Shown in pieces: positions 18,391 to 27,645 of a stretch of 64,000 nucleotides of DNA; position 1 is the first letter of the stretch; each line of letters opens with the position of its first letter. The DNA is from RHKX01 sp963745755 (GTDB lineage: Bacteria; Actinomycetota; Thermoleophilia; Solirubrobacterales; 70-9). The stretch is from positions 62,001-126,000 of the forward strand of contig CAVUYP010000002.1 of assembly GCA_963745755.1 (NCBI GenBank). The letters are read 5' to 3'. Under the pieces are notes generated by a model. That model saw only the letters and a list, made by a program, of their open reading frames with translations. It searched no databases and was not told the origin of the DNA. A program made the position numbers and the translations under genes.

Positions 18391-19200
18391 ATGGCGCCCG
18401 ACCGATCACTGCCGATTGCGATGTTCGACTCCGGCGTCGGCGGCCTGACCGTGCTGCACGAATGCCTGGTCTCGCTGCCGGCGGAGGACTTCCTCTACCT
18501 CGGCGACAGCGCCCACTTCCCGTACGGGACGAAGACCGTCGCCGAGCTCCGCGCCCTGGTCGTCGCCAACACCGAGTTCCTGCTCGATCGCGGAGCGAAG
18601 CTGCTGATCGTGGCCTGCAACTCGGCGACCTCGGCGGGTGCCGCCGAGGCGCGGGAGATCGCCGCCGCCCACGGCGTCGAGGTCGTCACCGTGATCGACC
18701 CGGAAGCGGAGATCGCGGCGGCGATCACCGAGACGGGACGGGTCGGCGTGCTGGCGACGCCGGCGACCGTCGCGGGGGGCGCCTACCGGCGGGCGCTGGA
18801 GCGACAGGGCCGTGGCCTCGAGGTGACCGAGGTGTCGGCCCCCGACCTCGCGCCGATCATCCAGAGCGGCTTCCCGTTCGACCAGTCGGTCGTCGACACG
18901 GTCCGCGCCTACTGCGAGCCGCTGCGGGCCGCCGCGGTCGACACGCTGATCCTCGGCTGCACCCACTACCCGCTCGTCGCGCCGATGCTGCAGCGGATGC
19001 TCGGCCGCGACGTCCGCCTGGTCACCGCCGGCCACGCGATCGCGGCGACCGCCCAGCGGATCCTCGAGGCCGATTCGCTGCAGAGCGAGGGCAGCGGCGA
19101 GGGCACCTATCGCTTCCTCTGCACCGGCGACGCCGAGTCGTTCCGCGAGCTCGGCACCCGGTTCCTGCAGATGCCGCTCGGCGACGTCGAACGGGTCTGA
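18391..19200 (+). CDS. murI: Glutamate racemase
   Basis: MurI makes D-glutamate for peptidoglycan. The 269-residue protein contains IAMFDSGVGGLTVLHECLVS, YLGDSAHFPYGTKTVAEL, the first catalytic Cys in VACNSATSAGA and the second in LILGCTHYPLVAPML. The ATG at 18391 gives a short lead (MAPDRSLPIAMFDSG). A YqeY-domain gene follows. The gene is intact, and no Shine-Dalgarno is obvious. Confidence 0.96.
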   Translation: MAPDRSLPIAMFDSGVGGLTVLHECLVSLPAEDFLYLGDSAHFPYGTKTVAELRALVVANTEFLLDRGAKLLIVACNSATSAGAAEAREIAAAHGVEVVTVIDPEAEIAAAITETGRVGVLATPATVAGGAYRRALERQGRGLEVTEVSAPDLAPIIQSGFPFDQSVVDTVRAYCEPLRAAAVDTLILGCTHYPLVAPMLQRMLGRDVRLVTAGHAIAATAQRILEADSLQSEGSGEGTYRFLCTGDAESFRELGTRFLQMPLGDVERV

Positions 19201-19211
19201 TCGGCTCGCAC

Positions 19212-19217
19212 TACTCT
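19212..19217 (+). promoter_or_regulatory. Leaderless -10 element for the YqeY-domain gene
   Basis: TACTCT ends 7 bases before the ATG at 19225. Confidence 0.5.
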
Positions 19218-19224
19218 TGAGTGG

Positions 19225-19662
19225 ATGAGCGAGCCGATCCTCGAACGCATCCAGGAGGACACCCGCACCGCGATGAAGGCCGGTGAGCGCGAGCGCGTCG
19301 GCACCCTGCGGATGATCGCCAGCTCCCTCCTGCAGGACGAGAAGGAGGGTGCCGGCGATGCCGTCGCGGTGCTCCAGCGGGAACGCAAGAAGCGGATCGA
19401 GGCGGCCGAGGCGTTCGCGGCCGGCGGCCGCGCCGAGCAGGCCGAGGCCGAGCAGGCCGAGGCGGCCCTGATCGAGTCGTACCTGCCCGAGCAGATCGGC
19501 GACGACGAGCTCGCCGCGATCGTCGCCGCCGCGGTCGAGTCGACCGGTGCCGCGACCGTCAAGGAGATGGGCCGGGTTATCGGCGTCGTCATGCCGCAGG
19601 TCAAGGGTCGCGCCGACGGCAAGCGGGTCTCGACGATGGTCCGGGAGCGGCTTGGCGCGTAG
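19225..19662 (+). CDS. GatB/YqeY domain protein
   Basis: A 145-residue all-helical YqeY protein, related to the tRNA-binding tail of the amidotransferase subunit GatB. It shows MKAGERERVGTLRMIASSLL, an Ala/Glu-rich EQAEAEQAEAALIESYLPEQ helix and the family ending KEMGRVIGVVMPQVKGRADGKRVSTMVRERL. The cellular role of free-standing YqeY proteins is not settled. Its stop overlaps the TTG start of phoH. Confidence 0.88.
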   Translation: MSEPILERIQEDTRTAMKAGERERVGTLRMIASSLLQDEKEGAGDAVAVLQRERKKRIEAAEAFAAGGRAEQAEAEQAEAALIESYLPEQIGDDELAAIVAAAVESTGAATVKEMGRVIGVVMPQVKGRADGKRVSTMVRERLGA

Positions 19663-20623
19663 GCAGCTGACGATCGACAACGAGATCGCCGCGGAGCTGG
19701 CGGGCTCGGGCGACTCGGTTCTGCGCGAGCTCGAGGAACGGCTCGACTGCGACGTTTACCTGCGCGGCAACGTGATCACCCTCGACGGCCCCGAGCAGTC
19801 GGTCAGCGAGGGCCAGGGCCTCGTCGAGGAGCTGCTCGGCCTGATCGAGCGCGGGCACGGCCTCGAGCCGGAGACGATCGCCGCCGTCGACGGCGCCCGC
19901 GACGCCGGCGTCGCCCCGGCGGCGATGCTCGGCGACTCGGTCTGGCGGCATCGCGGCACCAGCATCGCCCCGCGGACTCCGAACCAGAAGCGCTACGTCG
20001 ACTCGATCCGCGACCACACCGTCACCTTCGGCATCGGCCCGGCCGGCACCGGCAAGACCTTCCTGGCGGTCGCGATGGCGGTCGCCGCGCTCGAGTCACG
20101 CGAGGTCAGCCGGTTGATCCTGACCCGCCCGGCGGTCGAGGCCGGGGAGCGCCTCGGCTTTCTGCCCGGAGACATCCAGGCGAAGGTCGATCCGTACCTG
20201 CGGCCGCTGTTCGACGCGCTCTACGACATGCTCGACCCGGATCGCGTCAACGACTACTTCGAGCGCGGGATCATCGAGGTGGCGCCGCTGGCGTTCATGC
20301 GCGGCCGCACCCTCAACGACTCGTTCGTGATCCTCGACGAGGCCCAGAACACCAGCCCCGAGCAGATGAAGATGTTCCTGACCCGGCTCGGCTTCGGCTC
20401 GAAGATGGTCGTCACCGGCGACATCACCCAGATCGACCTGCCGGCGAACCAGCGCTCCGGCCTCGTCGTCGTCGGCGAGATCCTCTCCGCGGTCGAGGAC
20501 ATCAGCTTCATCCGCTTCGGCGGCTCCGACGTCGTCCGTCACCAGCTCGTCCAGCGGATCGTCGCCGCCTACGGCGAGTACGGGGACCGCAAGCGGGCAC
20601 GATCCGCGGAAGCCGGCGGTTGA
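19652..20623 (+). CDS. phoH: PhoH-like ATPase
   Basis: A 323-residue PhoH family P-loop protein of the phoH-ybeY cluster. After a KH-like N-terminal region it shows PNQKRYVDSIRDHTVTFGIG, Walker A GPAGTGKT, LTRPAVEAGERLGFLPGDIQ, Walker B VILDEAQNTSPEQMKMFLTR and GDITQIDLPANQRSGL. Family members are proposed RNA-processing ATPases or helicases. No ATG or GTG fits the N-terminus; the TTG at 19652, overlapping the yqeY stop, is the best start and implies translational coupling. Confidence 0.92.
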   Translation: MARRQLTIDNEIAAELAGSGDSVLRELEERLDCDVYLRGNVITLDGPEQSVSEGQGLVEELLGLIERGHGLEPETIAAVDGARDAGVAPAAMLGDSVWRHRGTSIAPRTPNQKRYVDSIRDHTVTFGIGPAGTGKTFLAVAMAVAALESREVSRLILTRPAVEAGERLGFLPGDIQAKVDPYLRPLFDALYDMLDPDRVNDYFERGIIEVAPLAFMRGRTLNDSFVILDEAQNTSPEQMKMFLTRLGFGSKMVVTGDITQIDLPANQRSGLVVVGEILSAVEDISFIRFGGSDVVRHQLVQRIVAAYGEYGDRKRARSAEAGG

Positions 20624-21003
20624 GCGCCGACCTCGCCGACGTTCCCCCGGAGCTGGCCGCCGCCGTGGCGGCCGCGCTCGACGCCGCCGGCGTCGCCGAG
20701 GGGCATCTCTCGGTCGACCTGGTCGACGAGGAGCGGATCCGCGAGCTCAACCGCGAGCACCGTGGCCGCGACCGGCCGACCGACGTCCTCTCGTTCCCGA
20801 TCGACGGCGCCGGTCCGAGCCCCGGCCCGCGCGAGCTCGGCGACGTCCTGATCTGCCCGCCGCAGACGACCGACCTGGCCGAGGCCGCGGTCCACGGCGT
20901 CCTTCACCTCTGCGGCTACGACCACGAGACCGACGACGGCGAGATGCTCGAGCTCCAGGGCCGGGTCCTCGCCGGCTTGCGCGGGGATGGCGGCGATGGC
21001 TGA
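20620..21003 (+). CDS. ybeY: Endoribonuclease YbeY, 16S rRNA maturation
   Basis: A metal-dependent RNase of about 127 residues involved in 16S rRNA 3'-end processing. The signature HGVLHLCGYDHETDDGEM carries the three zinc-ligand histidines (HxxxHxxxxxH), and RPTDVLSFPID is the other conserved block. The TTG start overlaps the phoH stop by four bases (TTGA). The GNAT gene downstream overlaps its 3' end, so phoH-ybeY-GNAT-era behaves as a tightly coupled operon. Confidence 0.94.
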   Translation: MSADLADVPPELAAAVAAALDAAGVAEGHLSVDLVDEERIRELNREHRGRDRPTDVLSFPIDGAGPSPGPRELGDVLICPPQTTDLAEAAVHGVLHLCGYDHETDDGEMLELQGRVLAGLRGDGGDG

Positions 21004-21472
21004 GGGCGTCGAGATCCGACCCGCGACGCTCGCCGAGGTCGACGCCGTCCTGCGCTGCTACGAGTGGCTGTTCGCTCCACCGGGAGCGCGGCCACCGCGC
21101 TGGAACCCGGAGTGGGCGAGGATCGCGCTGATCGACGCGATCGACTCCGACACGGCGACGGTGCTCGTCGCGATCGAGCCGGGAGGCGACGGGATCGCCG
21201 GTTTCTGTACCGCCTACCTCGATCTGCTCTCGGTCCGCTACGGGTTGCGCTGCTGGGTCGAGGACCTCGCCGTCGACCCGGCCCGCCGGTCGCGGGGGAT
21301 CGGCGGCGCCCTGCTGGCGGCAGCCCGCGCCTGGGCGGCGGCCCACGGTGCCTCCCATCTCGAGCTCGACAGCGCCGAGGTGCGGGTCGACGCGCACCGC
21401 TTCTACGAGCGCGAGGGCGCCGACTCGCGATCGTTGAGCTTCGGCTGGCATGGACTCGGCGAGGCGCCGTGA
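20987..21472 (+). CDS. GNAT-family N-acetyltransferase
   Basis: A 161-residue acetyltransferase. The acetyl-CoA loop is seen as VEDLAVDPARRSRGIGGALLAAARAWA, and the last strand as HRFYEREGADSRSLSFGWHGL. The substrate is not evident. It sits between ybeY and era where many genomes carry other small genes. The ATG at 20987 overlaps ybeY by 17 bases; an in-frame ATG at 20996 overlaps by 8. The stop overlaps the era GTG. Confidence 0.87.
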   Translation: MAAMAEGVEIRPATLAEVDAVLRCYEWLFAPPGARPPRWNPEWARIALIDAIDSDTATVLVAIEPGGDGIAGFCTAYLDLLSVRYGLRCWVEDLAVDPARRSRGIGGALLAAARAWAAAHGASHLELDSAEVRVDAHRFYEREGADSRSLSFGWHGLGEAP

Positions 21473-22371
21473 GCGCCGCGACCCGCTCCGGATTCATCGG
21501 GCTCGCCGGGCGCCCGAACGTCGGCAAGTCGACGCTCGCCAACGCCCTCGTCGGCTCGAAGGTGGCGATCGTCTCCGACCGGCCGCAGACGACGCGGCGG
21601 GCGGTCCGCGGAGTCGCCACCGCGGCAGACGGCTCCTGGCAGATGGTGCTGACCGACCTTCCCGGAGTGCAGAAGCCGCGCGACGTGCTCACCGAGCGGA
21701 TGCAGCGGCGCGTCGAGCGCGAGCTCGCCGACTCCGACGCGATCCTGTTCGTCCTCAACGGCGAGCAGGGGATCGGGCCCGGCGACCGCTTCATCGCCTC
21801 GATGGTCGAAGCGGGCCGGCCGCGGGCGCCGGTCATCTGCGCGGTCAACAAGATCGACCGGCTCAAGCGTCACGAGCTGATCGAGGCCCTCGCCGCAGCC
21901 GGTGAGCTCGAGGTCGTCGACGAGGTGTTCCCGATCAGCGCCCGTCGCGGGACCGGGGTGGAGGCGCTGCGCGAGCGGCTCACCGAGCTGATGCCGGCCG
22001 GCCCGCTGCTCTATCCGGCCGGCGATCACACCGACTTGGCGAGCGAGGTCCACCTCGCCGAGCTGATCCGCGAGCAGATCCTGCGCCGCACCCGTGACGA
22101 GATCCCCCATGCCGTCGAGGTCGAGGTCGGGTCGATCGAACGGCGCGAGGACGGGATCGTCGCGGTCAGAGCCGACGTCTGGGTCGAGTCGCAGTCGCAG
22201 AAGAAGATCCTCGTCGGCAAGGGCGGCCGGATGGTCCGCGAGGTCGGAACGGCAGCTCGACGCGAGCTCGAGGGCGAGCTCGGAGCCAAGGTCTTCCTCG
22301 ACCTCAGGGTCCGCGTCCGCGAGCACTGGCGTCGTGACGAATCGCTGCTCGACCGGCTCGGGATCGACTGA
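21469..22371 (+). CDS. era: Ribosome-assembly GTPase Era
   Basis: Era binds 16S rRNA near its 3' end during 30S assembly. The 300 residues show G1 GRPNVGKST, the switch region RPQTTRRAVRG, G3 TDLPG, G4 NKID and the C-terminal KH domain with QKKILVGKGGRMVREVGTAA. The GTG overlaps the GNAT stop by four bases, and no ATG precedes the conserved N-terminus. The gene is intact and is the last of the phoH-ybeY-GNAT-era unit. Confidence 0.96.
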   Translation: MSAATRSGFIGLAGRPNVGKSTLANALVGSKVAIVSDRPQTTRRAVRGVATAADGSWQMVLTDLPGVQKPRDVLTERMQRRVERELADSDAILFVLNGEQGIGPGDRFIASMVEAGRPRAPVICAVNKIDRLKRHELIEALAAAGELEVVDEVFPISARRGTGVEALRERLTELMPAGPLLYPAGDHTDLASEVHLAELIREQILRRTRDEIPHAVEVEVGSIERREDGIVAVRADVWVESQSQKKILVGKGGRMVREVGTAARRELEGELGAKVFLDLRVRVREHWRRDESLLDRLGID

Positions 22372-22484
22372 CCGAACCGGCAACCGACGGCGACGAGTCG
22401 CTTCACCAAGACAGCTAGTCCTTTCCAGAAGCGGATTTCAAAGAAGTGCGTCTCGCGGCGCCCGGTTGAGGCCCGGAATACGTC

Positions 22485-22513
22485 TTGACCGCGGCCGGGG
22501 TGCGCCGTAGGGT
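22485..22513 (+). promoter_or_regulatory. Canonical promoter for the APC-permease operon
   Basis: TTGACC (22485-22490) and TAGGGT (22508-22513) are separated by 17 bases, the clearest two-box promoter in the window. A GGGGGAGG Shine-Dalgarno (22541-22548) precedes the ATG at 22551, so this transcript has a leader of about 30 bases, unlike the leaderless genes. Confidence 0.65.
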
Positions 22514-22550
22514 CGCGCTGCCGAGCAGCGCCGACGGATAGGGGGAGGAA

Positions 22551-24173
22551 ATGGCCGCAACCGACCAGAGCCAGAGCGACGACGAGAAGACGCTCGCCGG
22601 GCTCGGCTACACGCAGTCGCTCGATCGGGCCTGGAGCGGCTTCTCCAACTTCGCGATCTCGTTCACGATCATCTCCGTCCTCGCGGGGTGCTTCACCACC
22701 TACTTCATCGCCTGGAACAACGGCGGGCCGATCGCGATCTCGTGGGGCTGGCCGATCATCTGCGGCCTGATCCTCCTCGTCGCCGTCTCGATGTCGGAGC
22801 TCGTCTCGAAGTACCCGACCGCGGGCGGCATCTATTACTGGGCGTCCGATCTCGGCGGCAAGACCTGGGGGTGGTTCACCGGCTGGTTCAACCTGATCGG
22901 CCTGGTCGGCGTCGTCGCCTCGGTCGTCTACGCGTCGGCCCAGTTCGCCAACTCGCTGCTCAGCCTCTACGGCCTCGACCTCGGCTTCATCAACTTCGGC
23001 GACAGCTCGCACATCCTGCTCGAGACCTTCGTGCTGTTCGTCTTCTTCATGACGATCCACTCGCTGATCAACATCTTCTCCTCGCCGCTGGTCGCGATGT
23101 TCAACAACGTCTCGGTCTTCTGGCACGTCTCCGGCGTCGCCGTGATCATCGCGATCCTGATCATCGTCCCCGACCAGCACAACAGCATCGACTTCGTCTT
23201 CACCGAGCGCTTCAACAACTCCGGTTTCACCGACGGCGCGATCGGCGGCGGCATGTTCTGGTTCTACGTCCTGCCGCTCGGCTTCCTGCTGACGATGTAC
23301 ACGCAGACCGGCTACGACGCCTCCGCCCACATCAGCGAGGAGACCAAGGGGGCGGCGATGGGCGCCGCCAAGGGCGTCTGGCGGTCGGTGTTCTGGGCCG
23401 GGACGATCGGCTGGCTGGTCCTGCTCGCGATCACGTTCGCGGCCACCGACGTCGGCTTCATCAACGACCCCGGCAACGGCTTCGGGCTCGGATCGTCACT
23501 GGCGATATTCGACAGCGCCCTCGGCTCCGGCGGCGCCAAGGCGGTGATCATGATCGCCACGGTCGGCCAGCTGTTCTGCGGGATGGCGTGCCTGACCAGC
23601 GCCTCGCGGATGTGCTACGCGTTCTCCCGCGACCGTGCCGTCCCCGGCCACCGCCTGTGGACGAAGCTGAACCATCATCGCGTCCCCGCCTACTCGGTGA
23701 TCTTCATGGCGGCCTGCGCGCTGCTGGTCACGGCGCCGGCGCTGATCGGCGACGAGAACAACTTCACCTACGCGTTCGCCGCCGTCGTCTCGATCACCGT
23801 GATCGGGCTCTACATCGCCTACGTGATCCCGACCTTCCTGCGCTGGCGGATGGGTGACGCGTTCGAGCCCGGGCCCTGGACGCTCGGCAAGAAGTACAGG
23901 TGGATCAACCCGGCGGCCGTGCTCTGGGTGATCATCTGCGTGATCATCTTCAGCCTGCCGCAGTCGCCGGCCGGGGTCCCCGGCGACGCGGCGTTCGACT
24001 GGAAGTACGTCAACTACGCGCCGATCACCGTCGCCGTTGTGATCATCGCGGTCGGCGCCTGGTGGCTGATCAGCGCCCGCAACAGGTTCGAGGGCCCGAT
24101 CCGCCAGATCGCCACCGACGACACCGGTCGGGTCCTCGCGGGCGAGGAGCCCGATTCGCCGGCCGGGTCGTAG
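22551..24173 (+). CDS. APC-superfamily amino acid/amine permease
   Basis: A 540-residue, 12-helix transporter of the amino acid/choline branch of the APC superfamily. The start of the transport core is LGYTQSLDRAWSGFSNFAIS, followed by SELVSKYPTAGGIYYWASDL, YTQTGYDASAHISEETKGAA and ASRMCYAFSRDRAVPGHRLW, all typical of GABA/choline-type permeases. It probably imports the amine or amino acid metabolised by the downstream ligase, amidohydrolase and dehydrogenases; the substrate is inferred. It has a strong Shine-Dalgarno and its own promoter and leads a five-gene operon. Confidence 0.88.
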   Translation: MAATDQSQSDDEKTLAGLGYTQSLDRAWSGFSNFAISFTIISVLAGCFTTYFIAWNNGGPIAISWGWPIICGLILLVAVSMSELVSKYPTAGGIYYWASDLGGKTWGWFTGWFNLIGLVGVVASVVYASAQFANSLLSLYGLDLGFINFGDSSHILLETFVLFVFFMTIHSLINIFSSPLVAMFNNVSVFWHVSGVAVIIAILIIVPDQHNSIDFVFTERFNNSGFTDGAIGGGMFWFYVLPLGFLLTMYTQTGYDASAHISEETKGAAMGAAKGVWRSVFWAGTIGWLVLLAITFAATDVGFINDPGNGFGLGSSLAIFDSALGSGGAKAVIMIATVGQLFCGMACLTSASRMCYAFSRDRAVPGHRLWTKLNHHRVPAYSVIFMAACALLVTAPALIGDENNFTYAFAAVVSITVIGLYIAYVIPTFLRWRMGDAFEPGPWTLGKKYRWINPAAVLWVIICVIIFSLPQSPAGVPGDAAFDWKYVNYAPITVAVVIIAVGAWWLISARNRFEGPIRQIATDDTGRVLAGEEPDSPAGS

Positions 24174-24176
24174 TCT
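24171..24176 (+). promoter_or_regulatory. Possible internal -10 element before the GS-like gene
   Basis: TAGTCT overlaps the permease stop and ends 9 bases before the GTG at 24186. This gives a possible secondary leaderless promoter inside the operon. Confidence 0.4.
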
Positions 24177-24185
24177 GCGCGACGG

Positions 24186-25518
24186 GTGACGCTCGACGAG
24201 CTCAAGCAGGCGGTCGCGAACGGCACGGTGGACACCGTGCTGCTGGCGATCGCCGACATGGAGGGGCGGCTGCAGGGCAAGCGCCTGACCGCCTCACACT
24301 TCCTCGACGAGGTCGCCGAGAACGGCGCCGAGGGCTGCAACTACCTGCTCGCCGTCGACGTCGACATGGACACCGTCGACGGCTACGAGATGGCGTCCTG
24401 GGAGCGCGGCTACGGCGACTTCGAGATGAAGCCCGACCTCGAGACGCTGCGCCCGGTGCCGTGGCTGGAGGGGACGGTGCTGGTGATCGGCGACCTGCAG
24501 TGGGCCGACGGCCGCCCGGTCGTCGCCTCGCCGCGGCAGATCCTCCGCCGCCAGCTCGATCGCCTCGCCGAGCGCGGGCTGATCGCCAACGCCGGCACCG
24601 AGCTCGAGTTCATCGTCTTCAAGACCCCCTACGAGGAGGCCTGGCGCAGCGGCTACCGCAACCTCGAGCCCGCCAACCTCTACAACGTCGACTACTCGCT
24701 GCTCGGCACGTCGCGAATCGAGCCGCTGATCCGGCGGATCCGCAACGAGATGGCCGCCGCCGGCCTCGTGGTCGAGAGCTCGAAGGGTGAATGCAACCTC
24801 GGCCAGCACGAGATCAACTTCCGCTACGGCGAGGCCCTGGTGACGGCCGACGAGCACGCGATCTACAAGAACGGCGCCAAGGAGATCGCCGCCCAGGAGG
24901 GCGTCGCGATCACCTTCATGGCGAAGTTCAACGAGCGCGAGGGCAACAGCTGCCACATCCACTGCTCGCTGGCCGACGCCGAGACCGGCGCGAACGCGTT
25001 CGCGGCCGACCAGCGGATGTTCGACCACTTCGTCGCCGGCCAGATCGCCTGCATGCGCGAGATGACGCTGATGTTCGCCCCCTACGTCAACTCCTACAAG
25101 CGCTTCGCCGAGGGCACGTTCGCACCGACCGCGGTCGCCTGGGGACACGACAACCGGACCTGCTCGCTGCGGGTGGTCGGCCACGGCGAGGGGCTGCGCG
25201 TCGAGAACCGGCTGCCCGGTGCCGACGTCAACCCCTACCTGGCGCTGAGCGCGATGATCGCCGCCGGCCTGCACGGAATCGACGCCGAGTTGCCGCTCGA
25301 GCCGGCCTCTGGAGGGGAACGCCTACATGTCGGGCGCGCCGCGGGTCTCGACGAACCTCTACGCGGCCCGTGATCTGTTCGGTGCCAGCGAGGTCGCCCG
25401 CGAGGCGTTCGGCGAGGAGGTCGTCGACCACTACATGAACCGGGCCCGGATCGAGCTGCTGGCGGCCGAGGCGGCGGTCACGGACTTCGACCTCTACCGG
25501 GGCTTCGAACGCCTGTGA
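24186..25518 (+). CDS. Glutamine synthetase-like gamma-glutamyl amine ligase (one apparent frameshift)
   Basis: A type I GS-fold ligase, likely joining glutamate to an amine with ATP as in PuuA, GlnA3 or GlnA4. Seen are the N-terminal beta-grasp region, AGTELEFIVFKTPYEEAWRS, ESSKGECNLGQHEINFRYGE, REGNSCHIHCSL, VNSYKRFAEGTFAPTAVAWG and ENRLPGADVNPYLALSAMIA. An extra T at about 25308 (GCC-T-CTG) breaks the frame just before the LEGNAYMSGAPRVSTNLYAA tail; the repaired product is about 443 residues. Divergence from true GlnA and the operon context argue against ammonia assimilation. The GTG start follows the permease by 12 bases. Confidence 0.85.
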
Positions 25519-25561
25519 CGGGCACGGCGCCGCCGGGGAGCAACGGTCCAGCCGTCGCTGA

Positions 25562-26285
25562 ATGAGACCCCTGATCGGGATCTGCGCCGCCGTCGAGCAG
25601 GCGCGCTGGGCCTCCTGGGACGTCGTCGTGACGATGGCCCCGCGGACCTATGCGAGCGCCGTTCAGGCGGCCGGCGGGCTCGCCGCGATCCTGCCGCCGG
25701 ACCCGGTGGCGACCGCCGAGCCCGACGTCCTGCTCGACAGGCTCGACGCCCTGCTTCTCGCCGGCGGCTCCGACATCGACCCGGCCACCTACGGTGCCGA
25801 GCCGGCGCCGGAGACGACCGGCTATCGCCGCGAGCGGGACGAGTTCGAGCTGGCGCTGCTGCGGCGGGCGATCGAGCGCGATCTGCCCGCGCTCGGGATC
25901 TGCCGCGGCATGCAGATCCTCAACGTCGCCTGCGGCGGCACGATCGACCAGCACGTTCCCGAGCGGCTCGGTGGCAGCATCGGCCACCGCGAGGTCGCCA
26001 GGCACGTTCAGCGACCACGAGGTCGAGATCGCGCCCGGGTCGCTGGCCGCGCGGGCGGTCGGCGGCGAGCGCGCGGTGGTCAAGTCGCATCACCACCAGG
26101 GCGTCGAGCGGCTCGGCGACGAGCTGGCCGTCAGCGGCCGCTCGGCCGGCGACGAGCTGATCGAGGCGATCGAGCTGCCCGCGCGCAGCTATGCGCTCGG
26201 CGTCCTCTGGCACCCTGAGGAGGACGTCGAGTCGAACGTGATCGGGTCGCTGGTCGACGCCGCGACGGAGGAGGTAGACGGATGA
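25562..26285 (+). CDS. Class I gamma-glutamyl amide hydrolase, PuuD-like (one apparent frameshift)
   Basis: A glutamine-amidotransferase-fold hydrolase like PuuD, which splits gamma-glutamyl-GABA. It shows LLAGGSDIDPATYG, the nucleophile Cys in PALGICRGMQILNVACGG, VVKSHHHQGVERLG, and the His/Glu pair in LGVLWHPEED. An extra A at about 26000 (GCC-A-GGC) shifts the frame in the middle; the repaired protein is about 240 residues. It would release glutamate from the oxidised gamma-glutamyl product. Its stop overlaps the aldehyde dehydrogenase start (ATGA). Confidence 0.88.
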
Positions 26286-27643
26286 TCGAGGTGATCGAGC
26301 CCGCCAGCGCCGAGCTGATGGCCGAGGTCCCGCGGGCCGGGGCGGAGGAGGTCGACGAGGCGGTCGCCCGGGCCCGCGACGCCTTCCCGGCCTGGCGCGA
26401 CCTCATCCCCGGCGACCGCTCGCGATTGCTCCGCGGGCTCGCCGACGGCCTCGAGGACCGCGCCGGGGACCTGGCGGTGCTCGAGGCGCGCAACGCCGGC
26501 AAGCCGATCTCCGACGCCCGCGGCGAGATCGCGATGGTCGTCGAGTGCTTCCGCTACTACGCCGCCGCCCCGGAACGCCTGCTCGGCCAGACGATCCCGG
26601 TCGCCGGCGGGATCGACATGACCTTCCGCGAGCCGCTCGGCGTCGTCGGGCTGATCGTCCCCTGGAACTTCCCGCTCGTGATCAGCTCCTGGAAGACGGC
26701 GCCGGCGCTGGCGGCGGGCAACACCGTCGTCCTCAAGCCGGCCGAGCTGACGCCGCTGACCGCGATCGAGCTCGAGCGGATCGCACTCGACGCGGGGATC
26801 CCGGCGGGGGTTCTCAACGTCGTCGCCGGGCCGGGCTCGGTCTGCGGGCAGCGCCTCGTCGAGCATCCCGACGTCGCCAAGATCGCCTTCACCGGGTCGA
26901 CCGAGGTCGGCCGCGGCATCGCCGCCGGCGCCGCCGCGACGATCAAGCGCGTCACGCTCGAGCTCGGCGGCAAGTCGGCGAACGTCGTCTTCGCCGACGC
27001 CGACGTCGAGGCGGCGGCCGCGGCGGCGCCGTTCGCCGTCTTCGGCAACGCCGGTCAGGACTGCTGCGCCCGCTCGCGGATCCTCGTCGAGCACGCGGTC
27101 GTCGACGATTTCATGGCGGCGCTGGAGCGGAGCGTCAAGTCGATCGTCGTCGGCGACCCGCTCGATGAGGCGACCCAGATGGGGCCGCTGATCTCGGCGT
27201 CCCACCGCGAGCGGGTCGCCTCGTTCCTCGACGGCGAATGCCCGGTCGCGTTCCGCGGCGACGTGCCCGACGGCTCCGGCTTCTGGTTCCCGCCGACGGT
27301 GCTCGAGCCGGCCGGCAACGACACCCGCGCCGCCCGCGAGGAGATCTTCGGGCCGGTCGCGGCGGTGATCCCGTTCGCCGGCGAGGAGGAGGCGATTGCG
27401 ATCGCCAACGACACGGTCTACGGGCTCTCGGGATCGGTCTGGAGCGGCGACGGCGGCCGCGCGCTGCGGGTCGCCCGGGCGCTCGAGACCGGGGTGATCT
27501 CGATCAACTCGAACTCGTCGGTCCGGGTCTCGACCCCGTTCGGGGGCTTCAAGCAGTCGGGCGTCGGCCGCGAGCTCGGCCCCGACGCGCTCGAGCACTA
27601 CACCGACGTCAAGAACGTCTACTACCGGACCGAGGAGGACTAG
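26282..27643 (+). CDS. NAD(P)-dependent aldehyde dehydrogenase
   Basis: A 453-residue ALDH. Seen are VVGLIVPWNFPLVISSWKTA, VVLKPAELTPLTAIELE, the cofactor-loop GSTEVGRGIA, the general-base Glu in VTLELGGKSANVVFADAD and a nucleophile Cys in GNAGQDCCARSRILVE. It is shorter than typical ALDHs (about 480-500) because of a compact N-terminus. In this operon it should oxidise a gamma-glutamyl-aminoaldehyde to the acid, comparable to PuuC. It overlaps the amidohydrolase stop by four bases. Confidence 0.9.
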   Translation: MIEVIEPASAELMAEVPRAGAEEVDEAVARARDAFPAWRDLIPGDRSRLLRGLADGLEDRAGDLAVLEARNAGKPISDARGEIAMVVECFRYYAAAPERLLGQTIPVAGGIDMTFREPLGVVGLIVPWNFPLVISSWKTAPALAAGNTVVLKPAELTPLTAIELERIALDAGIPAGVLNVVAGPGSVCGQRLVEHPDVAKIAFTGSTEVGRGIAAGAAATIKRVTLELGGKSANVVFADADVEAAAAAAPFAVFGNAGQDCCARSRILVEHAVVDDFMAALERSVKSIVVGDPLDEATQMGPLISASHRERVASFLDGECPVAFRGDVPDGSGFWFPPTVLEPAGNDTRAAREEIFGPVAAVIPFAGEEEAIAIANDTVYGLSGSVWSGDGGRALRVARALETGVISINSNSSVRVSTPFGGFKQSGVGRELGPDALEHYTDVKNVYYRTEED

Positions 27644-27645
27644 CG

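Noticed and set aside
18110..18409. Minus-strand 99-codon open frame containing a 24-residue repeat
   Set aside because: The repeat is explained by the duplicated 78-base DNA element. There is no start signal, and the rest has no protein character.
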